Shown in pieces: positions 16,333-24,592 of a stretch of 64,000 nt of DNA. The notes under the pieces are model-generated. The model made no database searches, was not told where the DNA came from, and saw only the letters and a list, made by a program, of their open reading frames with translations. Positions within the stretch are counted from its first letter, which is position 1, and each line of letters starts with the position of its first letter. The stretch lies in contig JBBSTR010000005.1 in assembly GCA_038235705.1 (NCBI GenBank), positions 1-64,000 of the forward strand. Direction: 5' to 3'. The translations under genes and the position numbers were made by a program. The DNA comes from CANKBT01 sp038235705. GTDB lineage: Bacteria > Actinomycetota > Actinomycetes > Mycobacteriales > SCTD01.

Positions 16333-17136
16333 TCAGCGGACGGTCAGGGTCTGCGGTCCGTCGTCGGTGACGGCGACGGTGTGCTCGACATGGGCGGCGC
16401 GACGCTTGTCGGTGGTCACGATGGTCCACCCGTCCTTCGTGGTGCGCCATCCGCTGCCGCCCGAGAGGAGCATCGGCTCGATCGCGATCGTGTTTCCTGC
16501 CTGCAGAACGATCTTCTCGGCTCCGGCCTGAGGCTCGTTGGGGACGAACGGCCACTCGTGCATGGCCCTGCCGATGCCGTGACCCCCGTGGTCGGGAAGG
16601 TGGGCGTAGCCGTGATAGCGGGCGACCGCGTCGACGGCGACCGCGATGTCGGCCAGCGTGGCCCCCGGGACGGCTGCGGCGACCCCCGCGGCGAGCGCCT
16701 CCTCGGTGGCGGCGACCAGGCGACGGTCCCCGTCGCGGGCGGCTCCCGCAGGGCCGATCGGGATCGTGACGGCGGCGTCGCCGTTCCAGCCGTCGACGAT
16801 CGCACCGCAGTCCACGCTCAGCAGGTCCCCGTCCTTCAGACGGCGCCCGGTCGGACGACCGTGCACGACGGCCTCGTTGGGCGACAGGCACAGCACGCCG
16901 TTGAACGGGGTCGGTGCCCAGCTCGGGGCGTAGCCGAGGAACGACGGCAGCGCACCGGCCTCGTGGATCGCCGTCTTGGCGAGGTCGTCGAGGTCGCGGA
17001 GGCGCACCCCGGGCTGGGCTGCCTGGGAGACCGCGGCCAGGGTCGTCGCGACCACCCGGCCCGCCTCCCGCATCGCGTCCAGCTCGGCGGCCGTGCGGAC
17101 GGGGAGCCGCTTCGTGGCCGACCTGGTGGCGAACAT
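16333..17136 (-). CDS. map: Type I methionine aminopeptidase
   Basis: Removes the initiator methionine from new proteins. The 267 residues contain the metal ligands and active-site His of the family: AVVHGRP (His), LLSVDCGAIVDGWNGDAAVT (two Asp), GGHGIGRAMHEWP (His), IAIEPML (Glu) and VEHTVAVTDDG (Glu). ATG 17136 is chosen because a TACTGT box (17149-17144 on the minus strand) ends 7 nt upstream, giving a leaderless mRNA. It diverges from an XRE-type regulator with an imperfect dyad between the two promoters. Confidence 0.94.
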   Translation of the reverse strand: MFATRSATKRLPVRTAAELDAMREAGRVVATTLAAVSQAAQPGVRLRDLDDLAKTAIHEAGALPSFLGYAPSWAPTPFNGVLCLSPNEAVVHGRPTGRRLKDGDLLSVDCGAIVDGWNGDAAVTIPIGPAGAARDGDRRLVAATEEALAAGVAAAVPGATLADIAVAVDAVARYHGYAHLPDHGGHGIGRAMHEWPFVPNEPQAGAEKIVLQAGNTIAIEPMLLSGGSGWRTTKDGWTIVTTDKRRAAHVEHTVAVTDDGPQTLTVR

Positions 17137-17143
17137 GAGGCTG

Positions 17144-17185
17144 ACAGTACAACTATCCCGGCATAGGTATCCCGCGCGGTACGGT
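17144..17185. promoter_or_regulatory. Divergent map/XRE promoters with central dyad
   Basis: Minus-strand -10 TACTGT (17149-17144) serves map and plus-strand -10 TACGGT (17180-17185) serves the XRE gene; each ends 6-7 nt before its start codon. Between them, CTATCCCGGCATAG (17153-17166) is a 14-bp dyad with 12 of 14 positions symmetrical. TATCCCG repeats directly at 17154 and 17168. This is a likely operator for the adjacent regulator. Confidence 0.5.
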
Positions 17186-17191
17186 CCTGAC

Positions 17192-17467
17192 GTGGTCCGC
17201 ATCCCGCTGAGCTCCTACGAGAAGGATCGCGGCATCGCGCTCGGCGCCCTGCTCCGCGACGCCCGTGGCAACCGGAGCGTCCGGGAGATCGCCACCGGTG
17301 CCGGCCTGGCGGAGGAGACGCTGCGGAAGATCGAGCGAGGGGCCGTGCCCACCCCGAGCCTGTTCACGATCGCCGCCCTCACCGGCGTGCTGGGGCTCGA
17401 GCTCGGCCACCTTGTGCGCGACACCCACGAACGCGTCGTCCCTGCTCTGCACCACAGCGGGACGTGA
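17192..17467 (+). CDS. XRE-family helix-turn-helix regulator
   Basis: Small DNA-binding protein of 91 residues made almost only of one Cro/CI-type HTH: LGALLRDARGNRSVREIATGAGLAEETLRKIERGAVPTP, shown here as adjoining helices 1 to 4, then a short C-terminal helix pair. GTG 17192 lies 6 nt after a TACGGT box, so the mRNA is probably leaderless. It is divergent from map and likely represses itself and perhaps map through the dyad in between. Its stop overlaps the start of a lipoprotein gene. Confidence 0.8.
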   Translation: MVRIPLSSYEKDRGIALGALLRDARGNRSVREIATGAGLAEETLRKIERGAVPTPSLFTIAALTGVLGLELGHLVRDTHERVVPALHHSGT

Positions 17468-18213
17468 CCCGCCCCCGCCTCGTGCACCTCGCCGTGCTGG
17501 TCGCGGTCGTGCTGGTGGCGGCTGCCTGCGGCCGGTCGACCCTCACGACCGCGGACCCGTCGCCGCTGGGGCAGCGAGCGGCGCCCTCATCACCGGCGGC
17601 GAGCTCCGTCACGCCGACCCCCGTCGGACGCAGCCCCGTCGCGACCCCGGTGGGGTCCACCCCGTCACCCGTCCCGACCGTCCCGCCGGTGAGTGCCGGC
17701 CGCTCGGAGCAGGGACGGTTCACGGCCCAGCTTCCCGGCGCACTGGTCGGCTACCAGTACGTCAACCGCACCCGCAACGACTGCGCCCAGGCGGCTGTCG
17801 CCACAGCGCGGACGATGGTCGGCGACTGGGTCGCGCCGCCGGGTGGTCCGGACCGGCAGGCTCAGCTGCAGGCCGAAGCCCCGCCGGACGTCGCCGGCGG
17901 TGTCTGGGGCTCGAGCCCGAGGCTCGTCCAGCAGATGCTGGGTTCCACCCGTACGGTGGCCGGGTTCGAGGGCCTTCGCGCGGCTCTGAGCAAAGGTCTG
18001 CCGGTCGTCGTGCTGCTGGACCTGGGCCCGCTGGGACGGGGGAGCGGGGCGCACTGGACCGTCGTCACGGGACTGTCGGCCGAGTCCGTGCAGGTGACCA
18101 ACCTCGGCGGCGGCCTCGTCGAACGGGCAGCGTTCGCAAGAGCCTGGCGCGGGCTCGTCCCGAGCGTCGCCGGGATGGCGTCGAGAGGACTGCTGACCGC
18201 CGCCAGGGGATGA
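17464..18213 (+). CDS. Lipoprotein with C39-like peptidase domain
   Basis: Exported protein of 249 residues. The signal peptide ends in a lipobox VAAAC (Cys22), followed by about 55 residues of Pro/Ser/Thr/Val linker that would span the wall. The C-terminal domain looks like the papain-like C39 fold: catalytic Cys107 in RNDCAQAAVATART, His197 in GAHWTVVTG and Asn213 in VQVTNLGG. It may be a peptidase or an inactive binding relative. GTG 17464 overlaps the XRE stop (GTGA), tying it to that regulator. Confidence 0.7.
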   Translation: MTRPRLVHLAVLVAVVLVAAACGRSTLTTADPSPLGQRAAPSSPAASSVTPTPVGRSPVATPVGSTPSPVPTVPPVSAGRSEQGRFTAQLPGALVGYQYVNRTRNDCAQAAVATARTMVGDWVAPPGGPDRQAQLQAEAPPDVAGGVWGSSPRLVQQMLGSTRTVAGFEGLRAALSKGLPVVVLLDLGPLGRGSGAHWTVVTGLSAESVQVTNLGGGLVERAAFARAWRGLVPSVAGMASRGLLTAARG

Positions 18214-18254
18214 CCATGAGGCCTTGTTCACCGGGACCTGACACAGTGCACGCC

Positions 18255-19010
18255 ATGCGTGTCGTGGCGGTCTACAACATCAAGGGCGGGGTCGGCAAGA
18301 CCAGCGCTGCGGTCAACCTGGCGGCCCTGTCGGCCGGGCTCGGACGGCGTACGGCGCTGTGGGACCTCGACCCGCAGGGCGCTGCGACGTTCCTGCTGCG
18401 CGGCAAGCCGAAGGTCAAGGGCGGGACAGCCGCACTGCTGTCGGGCAAGCGGGAGCTGGACGACGTCGTACGCCAGACCGACGTCCCGGGTCTGGACCTC
18501 ATCCCGGCCGACTTCACCTACCGCGACCTTGACATCGGCATGGCGGACGCGAAGAAGCCGACCCGTCAGCTGGCGCGGCTCATCAAGCCGCTGCGGGACG
18601 CGTACGACCTCTTGCTGCTCGACTGCCCGCCCAGCATCTCGCTGCTCAGCGAGAACGTGTTCGAGGCCGCCGAGCTGCTGCTGGTCCCGATGATCCCGAC
18701 GACGCTGAGCCAGCGCACCCTGGACCAGCTGACCGCGTTCCTGGAGCAGACCGACGGACGAGTGCCGACGGTGCGGGCGTTCTTCTCGATGGTCGACGGG
18801 CGCAAGGGCCTGCACGCCGAGGTGATGACGGCGATGCGCGCTTCCGACGACCGCATCCTGCCCACGGTCATCCCGTCGACGAGCAGCGTCGAGCGCATGG
18901 GGCTGGGGCAGCTGCCCGTCGTGCTGTCCGAGCCTCGCGGCCGTGGGGCGGTGGCGTTCCGCGCCCTGTGGGGTGACGTGCAGACCGAGCTGGGACAGCT
19001 GTCCGCCTAG
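18255..19010 (+). CDS. Orphan ParA/MinD-type ATPase
   Basis: Deviant Walker A ATPase of 251 residues: YNIKGGVGKTSAAVNLA near the N terminus, DLDPQGAATF for the A' motif and LLLLDCPPSISLL for Walker B. Such ATPases position DNA or protein complexes by cycling on DNA or membrane. No parB or parS-like gene is adjacent, so it is not the chromosome-partition ParA. ATG 18255 lies 7 nt after CACAGT. Its TAG stop abuts the stop of the convergent DUF2461 gene with no spacer. Confidence 0.85.
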   Translation: MRVVAVYNIKGGVGKTSAAVNLAALSAGLGRRTALWDLDPQGAATFLLRGKPKVKGGTAALLSGKRELDDVVRQTDVPGLDLIPADFTYRDLDIGMADAKKPTRQLARLIKPLRDAYDLLLLDCPPSISLLSENVFEAAELLLVPMIPTTLSQRTLDQLTAFLEQTDGRVPTVRAFFSMVDGRKGLHAEVMTAMRASDDRILPTVIPSTSSVERMGLGQLPVVLSEPRGRGAVAFRALWGDVQTELGQLSA

Positions 19011-19658
19011 TCAGTGCTGGACGAGATCCTGGTGCGGGCCGACGTGCTGGCCGAGCCAGGTGTTGAGCGGGCCGAGCGCGCGCCAGGCGCTCCGCACCCG
19101 GTCCAGGACCTCGTCACCGTGCAGCCAGTCGCCCGGCTCGTGCCGGACCGATGCGGTGAGGGACTTGAGGGTGAGCAGGTCGGCGCGAGCGTGATCGCCG
19201 CCGAACTCCTTGGGCACTCGCTTGAGCCGCTCGCCGCCGGGCTCCAGACCGTCCTTCACGAGCTTGCTGAGGATCTTCGCGAGGCCTGTGCCTGACCGAT
19301 CCTCGGCGATCGCCGCCCGGAGCCGTCGTGCCTGGTCGGTCGCCAGCTGCCACGCGCCCCCGGCGAGGAACAGACCGTCGGCAGACAGCTGCACGTACAG
19401 GGCGCCGCTGTCCCGGTCCTCGACCGCCGCAGCGGCCGCGGTCTTGTAGGGGGTCTTGTCCTTGCTGAACCGCACGTCTCGGTAGGGCCGGAAGAACTTG
19501 GCCGCCCCGAACTCCGGCTCGAGGGCTGCGAGCAGCGCCTGCATCGGCGTCTTGACGCACTCCTCGTACGCAGGGCGATGGTCGTTCCAGTAGGTCTTGC
19601 TGTTGTCGGCCTCCAGGCCCTCGTAGAAGATCAGCGCCTGCTCGGGAAAGCCGATCAT
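19011..19658 (-). CDS. DUF2461 family protein
   Basis: Protein of 215 residues matching the DUF2461 (TIGR02453) pattern: FPEQALIFYEGLEADNSKTY, FRPYRDVRFSKDKTPYKT and GLFLAGGAWQLATDQARRL. The function of the family is unknown. ATG 19658 overlaps the stop of the acetyltransferase gene upstream (ATGA), so the two are co-translated. Nine extra residues are possible from a start at 19685, but that would lie inside the neighbour. Confidence 0.88.
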   Translation of the reverse strand: MIGFPEQALIFYEGLEADNSKTYWNDHRPAYEECVKTPMQALLAALEPEFGAAKFFRPYRDVRFSKDKTPYKTAAAAAVEDRDSGALYVQLSADGLFLAGGAWQLATDQARRLRAAIAEDRSGTGLAKILSKLVKDGLEPGGERLKRVPKEFGGDHARADLLTLKSLTASVRHEPGDWLHGDEVLDRVRSAWRALGPLNTWLGQHVGPHQDLVQH

Positions 19659-20173
19659 GCGTCCTCGCTCACGTCGGTGTGCCACCGGACCTGGCGCTGC
19701 AGACGCGGCCCGACGTCGAGGATCCTGGCCCGCCCGTCAGGTGCCCAGCCGGCCTCCTTCAGGAAGCCGGTCAGCGCCGGCTCGTCCTCCCACGTCCAGA
19801 GCACGGCTGAGGTCTCACCGTCGCCGCGCCAGTGCTCGACGGCGGCGGCGAGCAGCCGGGAGCCGTGCCCGCGTCGGCCCCAGCGGGGCTCGACGAGCAG
19901 CGCGGACACCTCGAGGCCGGCGTCCTCGTCCAGCGACGGCGCGGAGGCGAGAAAGCCGACCAGCTCGGCCCGCTCCATCGCCACCAGCACCCGGGTCCGG
20001 GGCGCACGGCTCTCGATCGCGTTCAGCCAGACCGCGGCCAGCTGCACCTCGGGCGTGTCGAGCGTCTCGGGCGGCAGCAGACCCTCGTACGCCTGACGCC
20101 AGGTCGCGAGCTGGACCCGCGCGATGCGTTCGGCGTCCTCGGGGCGGGCGGGTCGCACGCTGACGTCTGCCAT
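19655..20173 (-). CDS. GNAT family N-acetyltransferase
   Basis: Acetyl-CoA-dependent transferase of 172 residues. The GNAT fold shows SVRPARPEDAERIARVQ at the N terminus (strand 1 and helix 1), QAYEGLLPPETL typical of small-molecule acetyltransferases, and the CoA-binding motif A as EPRWGRRGHGSRLLAAAVEH. ATG 20173 gives a standard N terminus; an upstream frame to 20287 is not conserved-looking. It is first in a two-gene unit with the DUF2461 gene and divergent from an aldehyde dehydrogenase. Substrate unknown. Confidence 0.85.
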   Translation of the reverse strand: MADVSVRPARPEDAERIARVQLATWRQAYEGLLPPETLDTPEVQLAAVWLNAIESRAPRTRVLVAMERAELVGFLASAPSLDEDAGLEVSALLVEPRWGRRGHGSRLLAAAVEHWRGDGETSAVLWTWEDEPALTGFLKEAGWAPDGRARILDVGPRLQRQVRWHTDVSEDA

Positions 20174-20225
20174 GCCCAGAGCCTTGCACCTGCTTGACGA
20201 CCGGCGCCACGGGAACGACCTGGCC

Positions 20226-21599
20226 ATGCCTATCGCCACGACCGACCCCCGGACCGGCAAGGTCGTCAAGACCTTCGACGCGCTCACTGCCGATCAGCTG
20301 GAGGACCGCCTGGCGCGGGCCGCCGCCGCCGCCAGGACCTACCGCCTCACCTCCTACGAGGAACGCGCTGGCTGGTTGCGCGCCGCGGCTGACGTGCTCG
20401 ACGCGCGCGCCGACGAGGTCGCGGGGCTGATGACCCTGGAGATGGGCAAGACCAAGAAGTCCGCAGCCGCCGAGATCGGCAAGTGCGCGACGGCCTGCCG
20501 GTTCTACGCCGAGCACGGGGAGCAGCTCCTGGCCGACGAGCCGGTCGAAGGGTCGAAGGTCAAGGCGTCGAAGGCGTACGGGGCCTACCAGCCGCTCGGC
20601 GTCGTCCTCGCGGTGATGCCGTGGAACTTCCCGCTGTGGCAGGCCATGCGGTTCGCCGCACCGGCACTGATGGCCGGCAACGTGGGTCTGCTCAAGCATG
20701 CGTCGAACGTGCCGCAGACCGCGTTGTTCATGCAGCAGCTGTTCGAGCAGGCCGGCTTCCCGGCGGACGTGTTCCAGACCCTGCTGATCGGCAGCGACCT
20801 GGTCGAGCAGGTGGTCCGTGACGAACGGGTCGCCGCGGCCACCCTGACCGGGAGCGAGGCTGCCGGCGTGGCCGTCGCCACCGCGGCCGGCAACGTGCTC
20901 AAGAAGGTCGTGCTCGAGCTGGGAGGCAGTGACCCGTTCCTGGTGCTGCCGTCCGCCGACCTGGCCAAGGCGGCCGAGGTGGCGACGACGAGCCGCAACC
21001 AGAACAACGGCCAGAGCTGCATCGCGGCGAAGCGCTTCATCGTCCATGCCGACGTCGCCGAGGAGTTCACGCAGCTCTTCGCCCAGAGCATCGGCGCCCT
21101 GGTCGTGGGTGACCCGATGGAGGACGGCACCGATGTCGGACCCTTGGCGACCGAGCAGGGCCGCGACGACACGGCCGCCTTCGTCAAGGACGCGGTCGAC
21201 AAGGGCGCGACCGTCCTGGTCGGCGGCACGGCGCCCGACCGAGCGGGCTGGTGGTACCCGCCGACCCTGCTGACCGACCTCACGCCGGAGATGGACTGCT
21301 ACGCCGAAGAGGTCTTCGGACCGGTCGCGCTGCTGTTCGTCGTGCAGGACCTGGACGAGGCGGTGGAGCTGGCGAACGCCACCCGGTTCGGGCTGGGCTC
21401 GAACGTGTGGACCATCGACCCGGCCGAGCAGGAGCGGTGCATCCGCGACCTGCAGGCCGGCGCGGTGTTCGTCAACGGAATGACGGCGAGCTTCCCGGAC
21501 CTGCCGTTCGGTGGGGTCAAGGCCTCCGGCCACGGGCGTGAGCTGGCCGCTGAGGGCATCCGAGAGTTCTGCAACCTCAAGACCGTGTGGGTCGGCTGA
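20226..21599 (+). CDS. Aldehyde dehydrogenase, succinate-semialdehyde dehydrogenase-like
   Basis: NAD(P)-dependent oxidation of an aldehyde to an acid; 457 residues. Key sites are MPWNFPLWQ (cofactor site), LTGSEAAGVAVA, the general base in VLELGGSDPFLVL, the catalytic Cys in NNGQSCIAAKRF, and EEVFGPVA. The C-terminal FGGVKASGHGRELAAEGIREF is typical of GabD/GabD2-type succinate-semialdehyde dehydrogenases common in actinomycetes. The substrate is inferred from overall resemblance only. The methyltransferase gene follows after 2 bp or overlaps. Confidence 0.9.
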   Translation: MPIATTDPRTGKVVKTFDALTADQLEDRLARAAAAARTYRLTSYEERAGWLRAAADVLDARADEVAGLMTLEMGKTKKSAAAEIGKCATACRFYAEHGEQLLADEPVEGSKVKASKAYGAYQPLGVVLAVMPWNFPLWQAMRFAAPALMAGNVGLLKHASNVPQTALFMQQLFEQAGFPADVFQTLLIGSDLVEQVVRDERVAAATLTGSEAAGVAVATAAGNVLKKVVLELGGSDPFLVLPSADLAKAAEVATTSRNQNNGQSCIAAKRFIVHADVAEEFTQLFAQSIGALVVGDPMEDGTDVGPLATEQGRDDTAAFVKDAVDKGATVLVGGTAPDRAGWWYPPTLLTDLTPEMDCYAEEVFGPVALLFVVQDLDEAVELANATRFGLGSNVWTIDPAEQERCIRDLQAGAVFVNGMTASFPDLPFGGVKASGHGRELAAEGIREFCNLKTVWVG

Positions 21600-21601
21600 G
21601 C

Positions 21602-22231
21602 TTGCCGATCACGGAGATCGACCCGGCCGACGACGCGACCGTCCGGGCGTACGAGCTGGGCGCACAGGCCTACCTCGACGACGCGGCCTCTCGGGCGCCC
21701 CACCCGACGCACGTCGCGTTCCGTCAGGCCGCCCTGGACCGGCTCAGCCCGGGCGCGCGGCTGCTCGAGCTGGGCACCGGTCCGGGCCGTGACGCGCAGT
21801 ACTTCGAGGACCACGGTCTTTCCGTACGACGGACCGACGCCACCCGCGCCTTCGTCGAACGACTGCGCCGGGCCGGGCACGCCGCTGACCTGCTCGACGT
21901 CACGAGCGACGACCTCGGCGGTCCGTACGAGGGGATCTACGCCAACGCCGTCCTTCTCCATCTCACGTCCGAGCAGCTCGCGGCGCTGCTCGTCCGGGCG
22001 CGCTCGGCGGTCGTTCCGGGCGGGCTGCTCGCCTTCACGGTCAAAGAAGGTGACGGGGAGCAGTGGTCCACCGCCAAGCTGGGCCACCCCAGGTTCTTCC
22101 GCTACTGGCGCGCCGAGCCGCTCACCGACCTGGTGACGCAGACCGGGTGGGACGTCGACGAGCTGCGCCAGGTCACCGGCAACGCGGAGACCTGGCTCCA
22201 GCTGCTGTGCAGACCGGCGACCTCACCCTGA
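21602..22231 (+). CDS. SAM-dependent methyltransferase
   Basis: Class I methyltransferase of about 209 residues. Motif I is LLELGTGPGRDAQYF, with later strands DVTSDDLGG, IYANAVLLHL and GGLLAFTVKEGDG, close to the Methyltransf_11/25 type. The start is either TTG 21602 or GTG 21587; the latter overlaps the aldehyde dehydrogenase end by 13 bp. Neither has a strong Shine-Dalgarno. Substrate unknown. Confidence 0.8.
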   Translation: MPITEIDPADDATVRAYELGAQAYLDDAASRAPHPTHVAFRQAALDRLSPGARLLELGTGPGRDAQYFEDHGLSVRRTDATRAFVERLRRAGHAADLLDVTSDDLGGPYEGIYANAVLLHLTSEQLAALLVRARSAVVPGGLLAFTVKEGDGEQWSTAKLGHPRFFRYWRAEPLTDLVTQTGWDVDELRQVTGNAETWLQLLCRPATSP

Positions 22232-22323
22232 GCCCGGTGCCGGTCGTCGGCAGGCCCTCACACGACCATCACGTCGCCTTGCCCGGAGCGTAAACCGCTT
22301 GCCCCGAACGGTAGGAACGGGGG

Positions 22324-23319
22324 ATGAGGGTGCGCACCGTCGATCCGGCGGACGAGAAGGACTTCGCGGCGTGGTTCGCCGTGGTCGAGGCGTCGCTGGA
22401 GGAGGCCCGGCCGGGTGACCAGCACTGGCGTCCGTTGGAATTACGCGCGCACGCGCTTTCTCTCACGGCCCGCACGGGGTCGGGATTCGGAGCCCTGTTC
22501 GGGGCGGAGGTCGCGGGACGGCTCGTCGGTGCGCTCCGCGTCGAGGCGTGGGACCGCGACAACACCCACCTCGTCGACGTCCTGGTCGAGGTCCACCCGT
22601 CCGCGAGACGGCAGGGGGTCGGGACGGCGCTGCTGGAGCACGCCCGCAGCTGGGGTCGGGAGCACAGCCGCACGTTGCTCAACCTCGAGACCGACGACGT
22701 GCCCGACGCACCCGGTCGCCCGTTCCTGACGGCAGCCGGTGGGACCTGCGGCATCACCGAGAGCCGTCGTGACCTCCTGCTGCCGCCGGACCCGGCGACG
22801 CTGGAGCGGCTCGAGCGGGAGTGCATCCCGTACGCCGAGGGTTACGCCCTGCGCCTCTGGCGCGACCGGGTCCCCGACGACCTTCTGGACAGCCGCGCGT
22901 TCCTGCAGCAGCGGATGTCGACCGACGCGCCGAGCGGTGACATGCCGTGGGAGGAGGAGGACTGGGACGGTGCACGGATCCGCGAGGAGGAGGAGCAGCT
23001 GCGCGCGATGAACCGGAGCCTGTTCGGGGCCGGCTTCGTCAAGGGCGGCGCGCTGGTGGCCTACACCGATCTCGCGGTCCCACGCGACGACCCGCGCCGG
23101 GTCTACCAGTGGGGGACGCTCGTGCTGCGTGAGCACCGCGGGCACCGGCTGGGGGTGCTGGTCAAGCTGGCGACGCTGCGGGCAGTTGTCCACGCGTTCC
23201 CGGAGGCTCAGCTGATCTCCACCTGGAACAAGGAGGACAACGCCTGGATGGTCCGCACCAACGAGGCGCTGGGCTTCCGTCGCAACGGGTCGCTCAGCTC
23301 GTGGACCGTGCCGGTCTAG
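22324..23319 (+). CDS. Tandem GNAT acetyltransferase
   Basis: Protein of 331 residues with two GNAT domains. The first has a clear CoA-binding motif, VHPSARRQGVGTALLEHA (about residues 94-111). The second has LREHRGHRLGVLVKLATL and ends with the typical NAWMVRTNEALGFRRNG. Such fusions resemble mycothiol synthase MshD in layout, but the mycothiol-specific features are not evident. A TAGGAA box ends 6 nt before the ATG. Its TAG stop forms the start of the -10 box of the next gene. Confidence 0.78.
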   Translation: MRVRTVDPADEKDFAAWFAVVEASLEEARPGDQHWRPLELRAHALSLTARTGSGFGALFGAEVAGRLVGALRVEAWDRDNTHLVDVLVEVHPSARRQGVGTALLEHARSWGREHSRTLLNLETDDVPDAPGRPFLTAAGGTCGITESRRDLLLPPDPATLERLERECIPYAEGYALRLWRDRVPDDLLDSRAFLQQRMSTDAPSGDMPWEEEDWDGARIREEEEQLRAMNRSLFGAGFVKGGALVAYTDLAVPRDDPRRVYQWGTLVLREHRGHRLGVLVKLATLRAVVHAFPEAQLISTWNKEDNAWMVRTNEALGFRRNGSLSSWTVPV

Positions 23320-23322
23320 CGT
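23317..23322 (+). promoter_or_regulatory. -10 box of the YcaQ-type gene, leaderless
   Basis: TAGCGT ends 7 nt before ATG 23330. Its first three bases are the stop codon of the upstream acetyltransferase gene. Confidence 0.55.
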
Positions 23323-23329
23323 CGCCAGG

Positions 23330-24535
23330 ATGTCAGCGCCGGAACGGCTCACCGTGGGGCAGGCCCGGCGGGTGGCGCTGGCCGCGCTGGGTTTTCTCGA
23401 TCCTGCGCCTAAGGGTCCGGTCACCGCGCGGCACGTGGGCCGGGCGCTGGCGCGCACCCAGCTGTTGCAGATGGACTCGGTGAACATCTTCGAGCGGGCC
23501 CACCACCTGCCGCTGTACAGCCGGCTCGGCCCGTACGACACCGCTCTGCTGCACCGCCTCGCCTACCAGGACCGGCGGCTCTTCGAGTACTGGGGGCACG
23601 AGGCCTCGTTGCTCCCGGTCGCCCTGCAGCCGCTGCTCCGGTGGCGGATGGCGCGTGCCGAGGCGCTCGAGGAGGGCTGGGGCGGGGTGCTGCGGGTGAT
23701 GCGTGACAAGCCCGAGGTCGTGGCGCGGGTGCTCGGCAGGCTCGAGGCGGAGGGGCCGTCGACGGCCGGCGAGCTGCGGGAGTCCGACGGGCCCGGCGGC
23801 GCCTGGTGGTCGCGCAGCGAGCAGAAGCTGGCCCTGGAATACCTGTTCTGGGCGGGTCGGGTGAGCACCACCACCCGGCGCGGGTTCGAGCGCGTCTACG
23901 ACCTCACCGAGCGCGTCCTGCCTGCTGACGTGCTGGCCCTGCCGACGCCGTCCCGGCAGGACGCGCAGCGCGAGCTGGTGCTGCTCGCCGCGCGTGCCCT
24001 CGGGGTCGCGACCGAGCGGGACCTGCGCGACTACTTCCGGCTGCGAGTAGACGAGGCGGCGGTGGCTGTTCGTGACCTGGTCGAGAGCGGCGCCCTCGTG
24101 CGGGTCGGGGTGCCCGGCTGGCGACAGCCGACCTACCTCGACCCGGAGGCGCGCATCCCCCGCACGGTGCGCGCCGCGACGCTGGTGTCGCCCTTCGACC
24201 CGGTCGTCTGGGAACGCGCACGCACGGAGCGGTTGTTCGGCTTCGCCTACCGCATCGAGATCTATGTGCCGGCCGAGAAGCGGGTGCACGGCTACTACGT
24301 GCTGCCGTTCCTGCTGGGGGAGCACCTCGTCGCGAGGGTCGACCTCAAGAGCGACCGCAAGGCGGGGGTGCTGCGCGTGCTGGGGGCCTGGGCGGAGCCC
24401 GGTCACGACGCGGCGGAGGTCGCACCCGCGCTCGCCCACGAGCTGCGCCGGGCCGCACGCTGGCAGGGGCTGGACGACGTGCGTGTCGAGCCGAACGGTG
24501 GGCTGGCCCCGGCGCTGACGGCGCTGAGGCCGTGA
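23330..24535 (+). CDS. YcaQ/AlkX-type crosslink-repair DNA glycosylase
   Basis: DNA glycosylase of the HTH_42 (winged-helix DNA-binding) superfamily, 401 residues. E. coli YcaQ unhooks interstrand crosslinks, and its catalytic motif is Q-x-D. Here TQLLQMDSVNIFERAHH contains QMD at about residues 46-48, which points to the YcaQ (AlkX) branch rather than the AlkZ branch with QxQ. The C-terminal part has LVSPFDPVVWERARTERLF and VHGYYVLPFLLG, both typical. Repair of crosslinked bases is inferred from family. Confidence 0.85.
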   Translation: MSAPERLTVGQARRVALAALGFLDPAPKGPVTARHVGRALARTQLLQMDSVNIFERAHHLPLYSRLGPYDTALLHRLAYQDRRLFEYWGHEASLLPVALQPLLRWRMARAEALEEGWGGVLRVMRDKPEVVARVLGRLEAEGPSTAGELRESDGPGGAWWSRSEQKLALEYLFWAGRVSTTTRRGFERVYDLTERVLPADVLALPTPSRQDAQRELVLLAARALGVATERDLRDYFRLRVDEAAVAVRDLVESGALVRVGVPGWRQPTYLDPEARIPRTVRAATLVSPFDPVVWERARTERLFGFAYRIEIYVPAEKRVHGYYVLPFLLGEHLVARVDLKSDRKAGVLRVLGAWAEPGHDAAEVAPALAHELRRAARWQGLDDVRVEPNGGLAPALTALRP

Positions 24536-24580
24536 GCCCTGGTGCACCGGCCGAGTCGGCTGCCAGGAGAGCGCCGCCGG

Positions 24581-24586
24581 TAGGGT
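24581..24586 (+). promoter_or_regulatory. thyX -10 box, leaderless
   Basis: TAGGGT ends 6 nt before the GTG start of thyX at 24593, giving a predicted leaderless mRNA. Confidence 0.6.
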
Positions 24587-24592
24587 CTGCGC

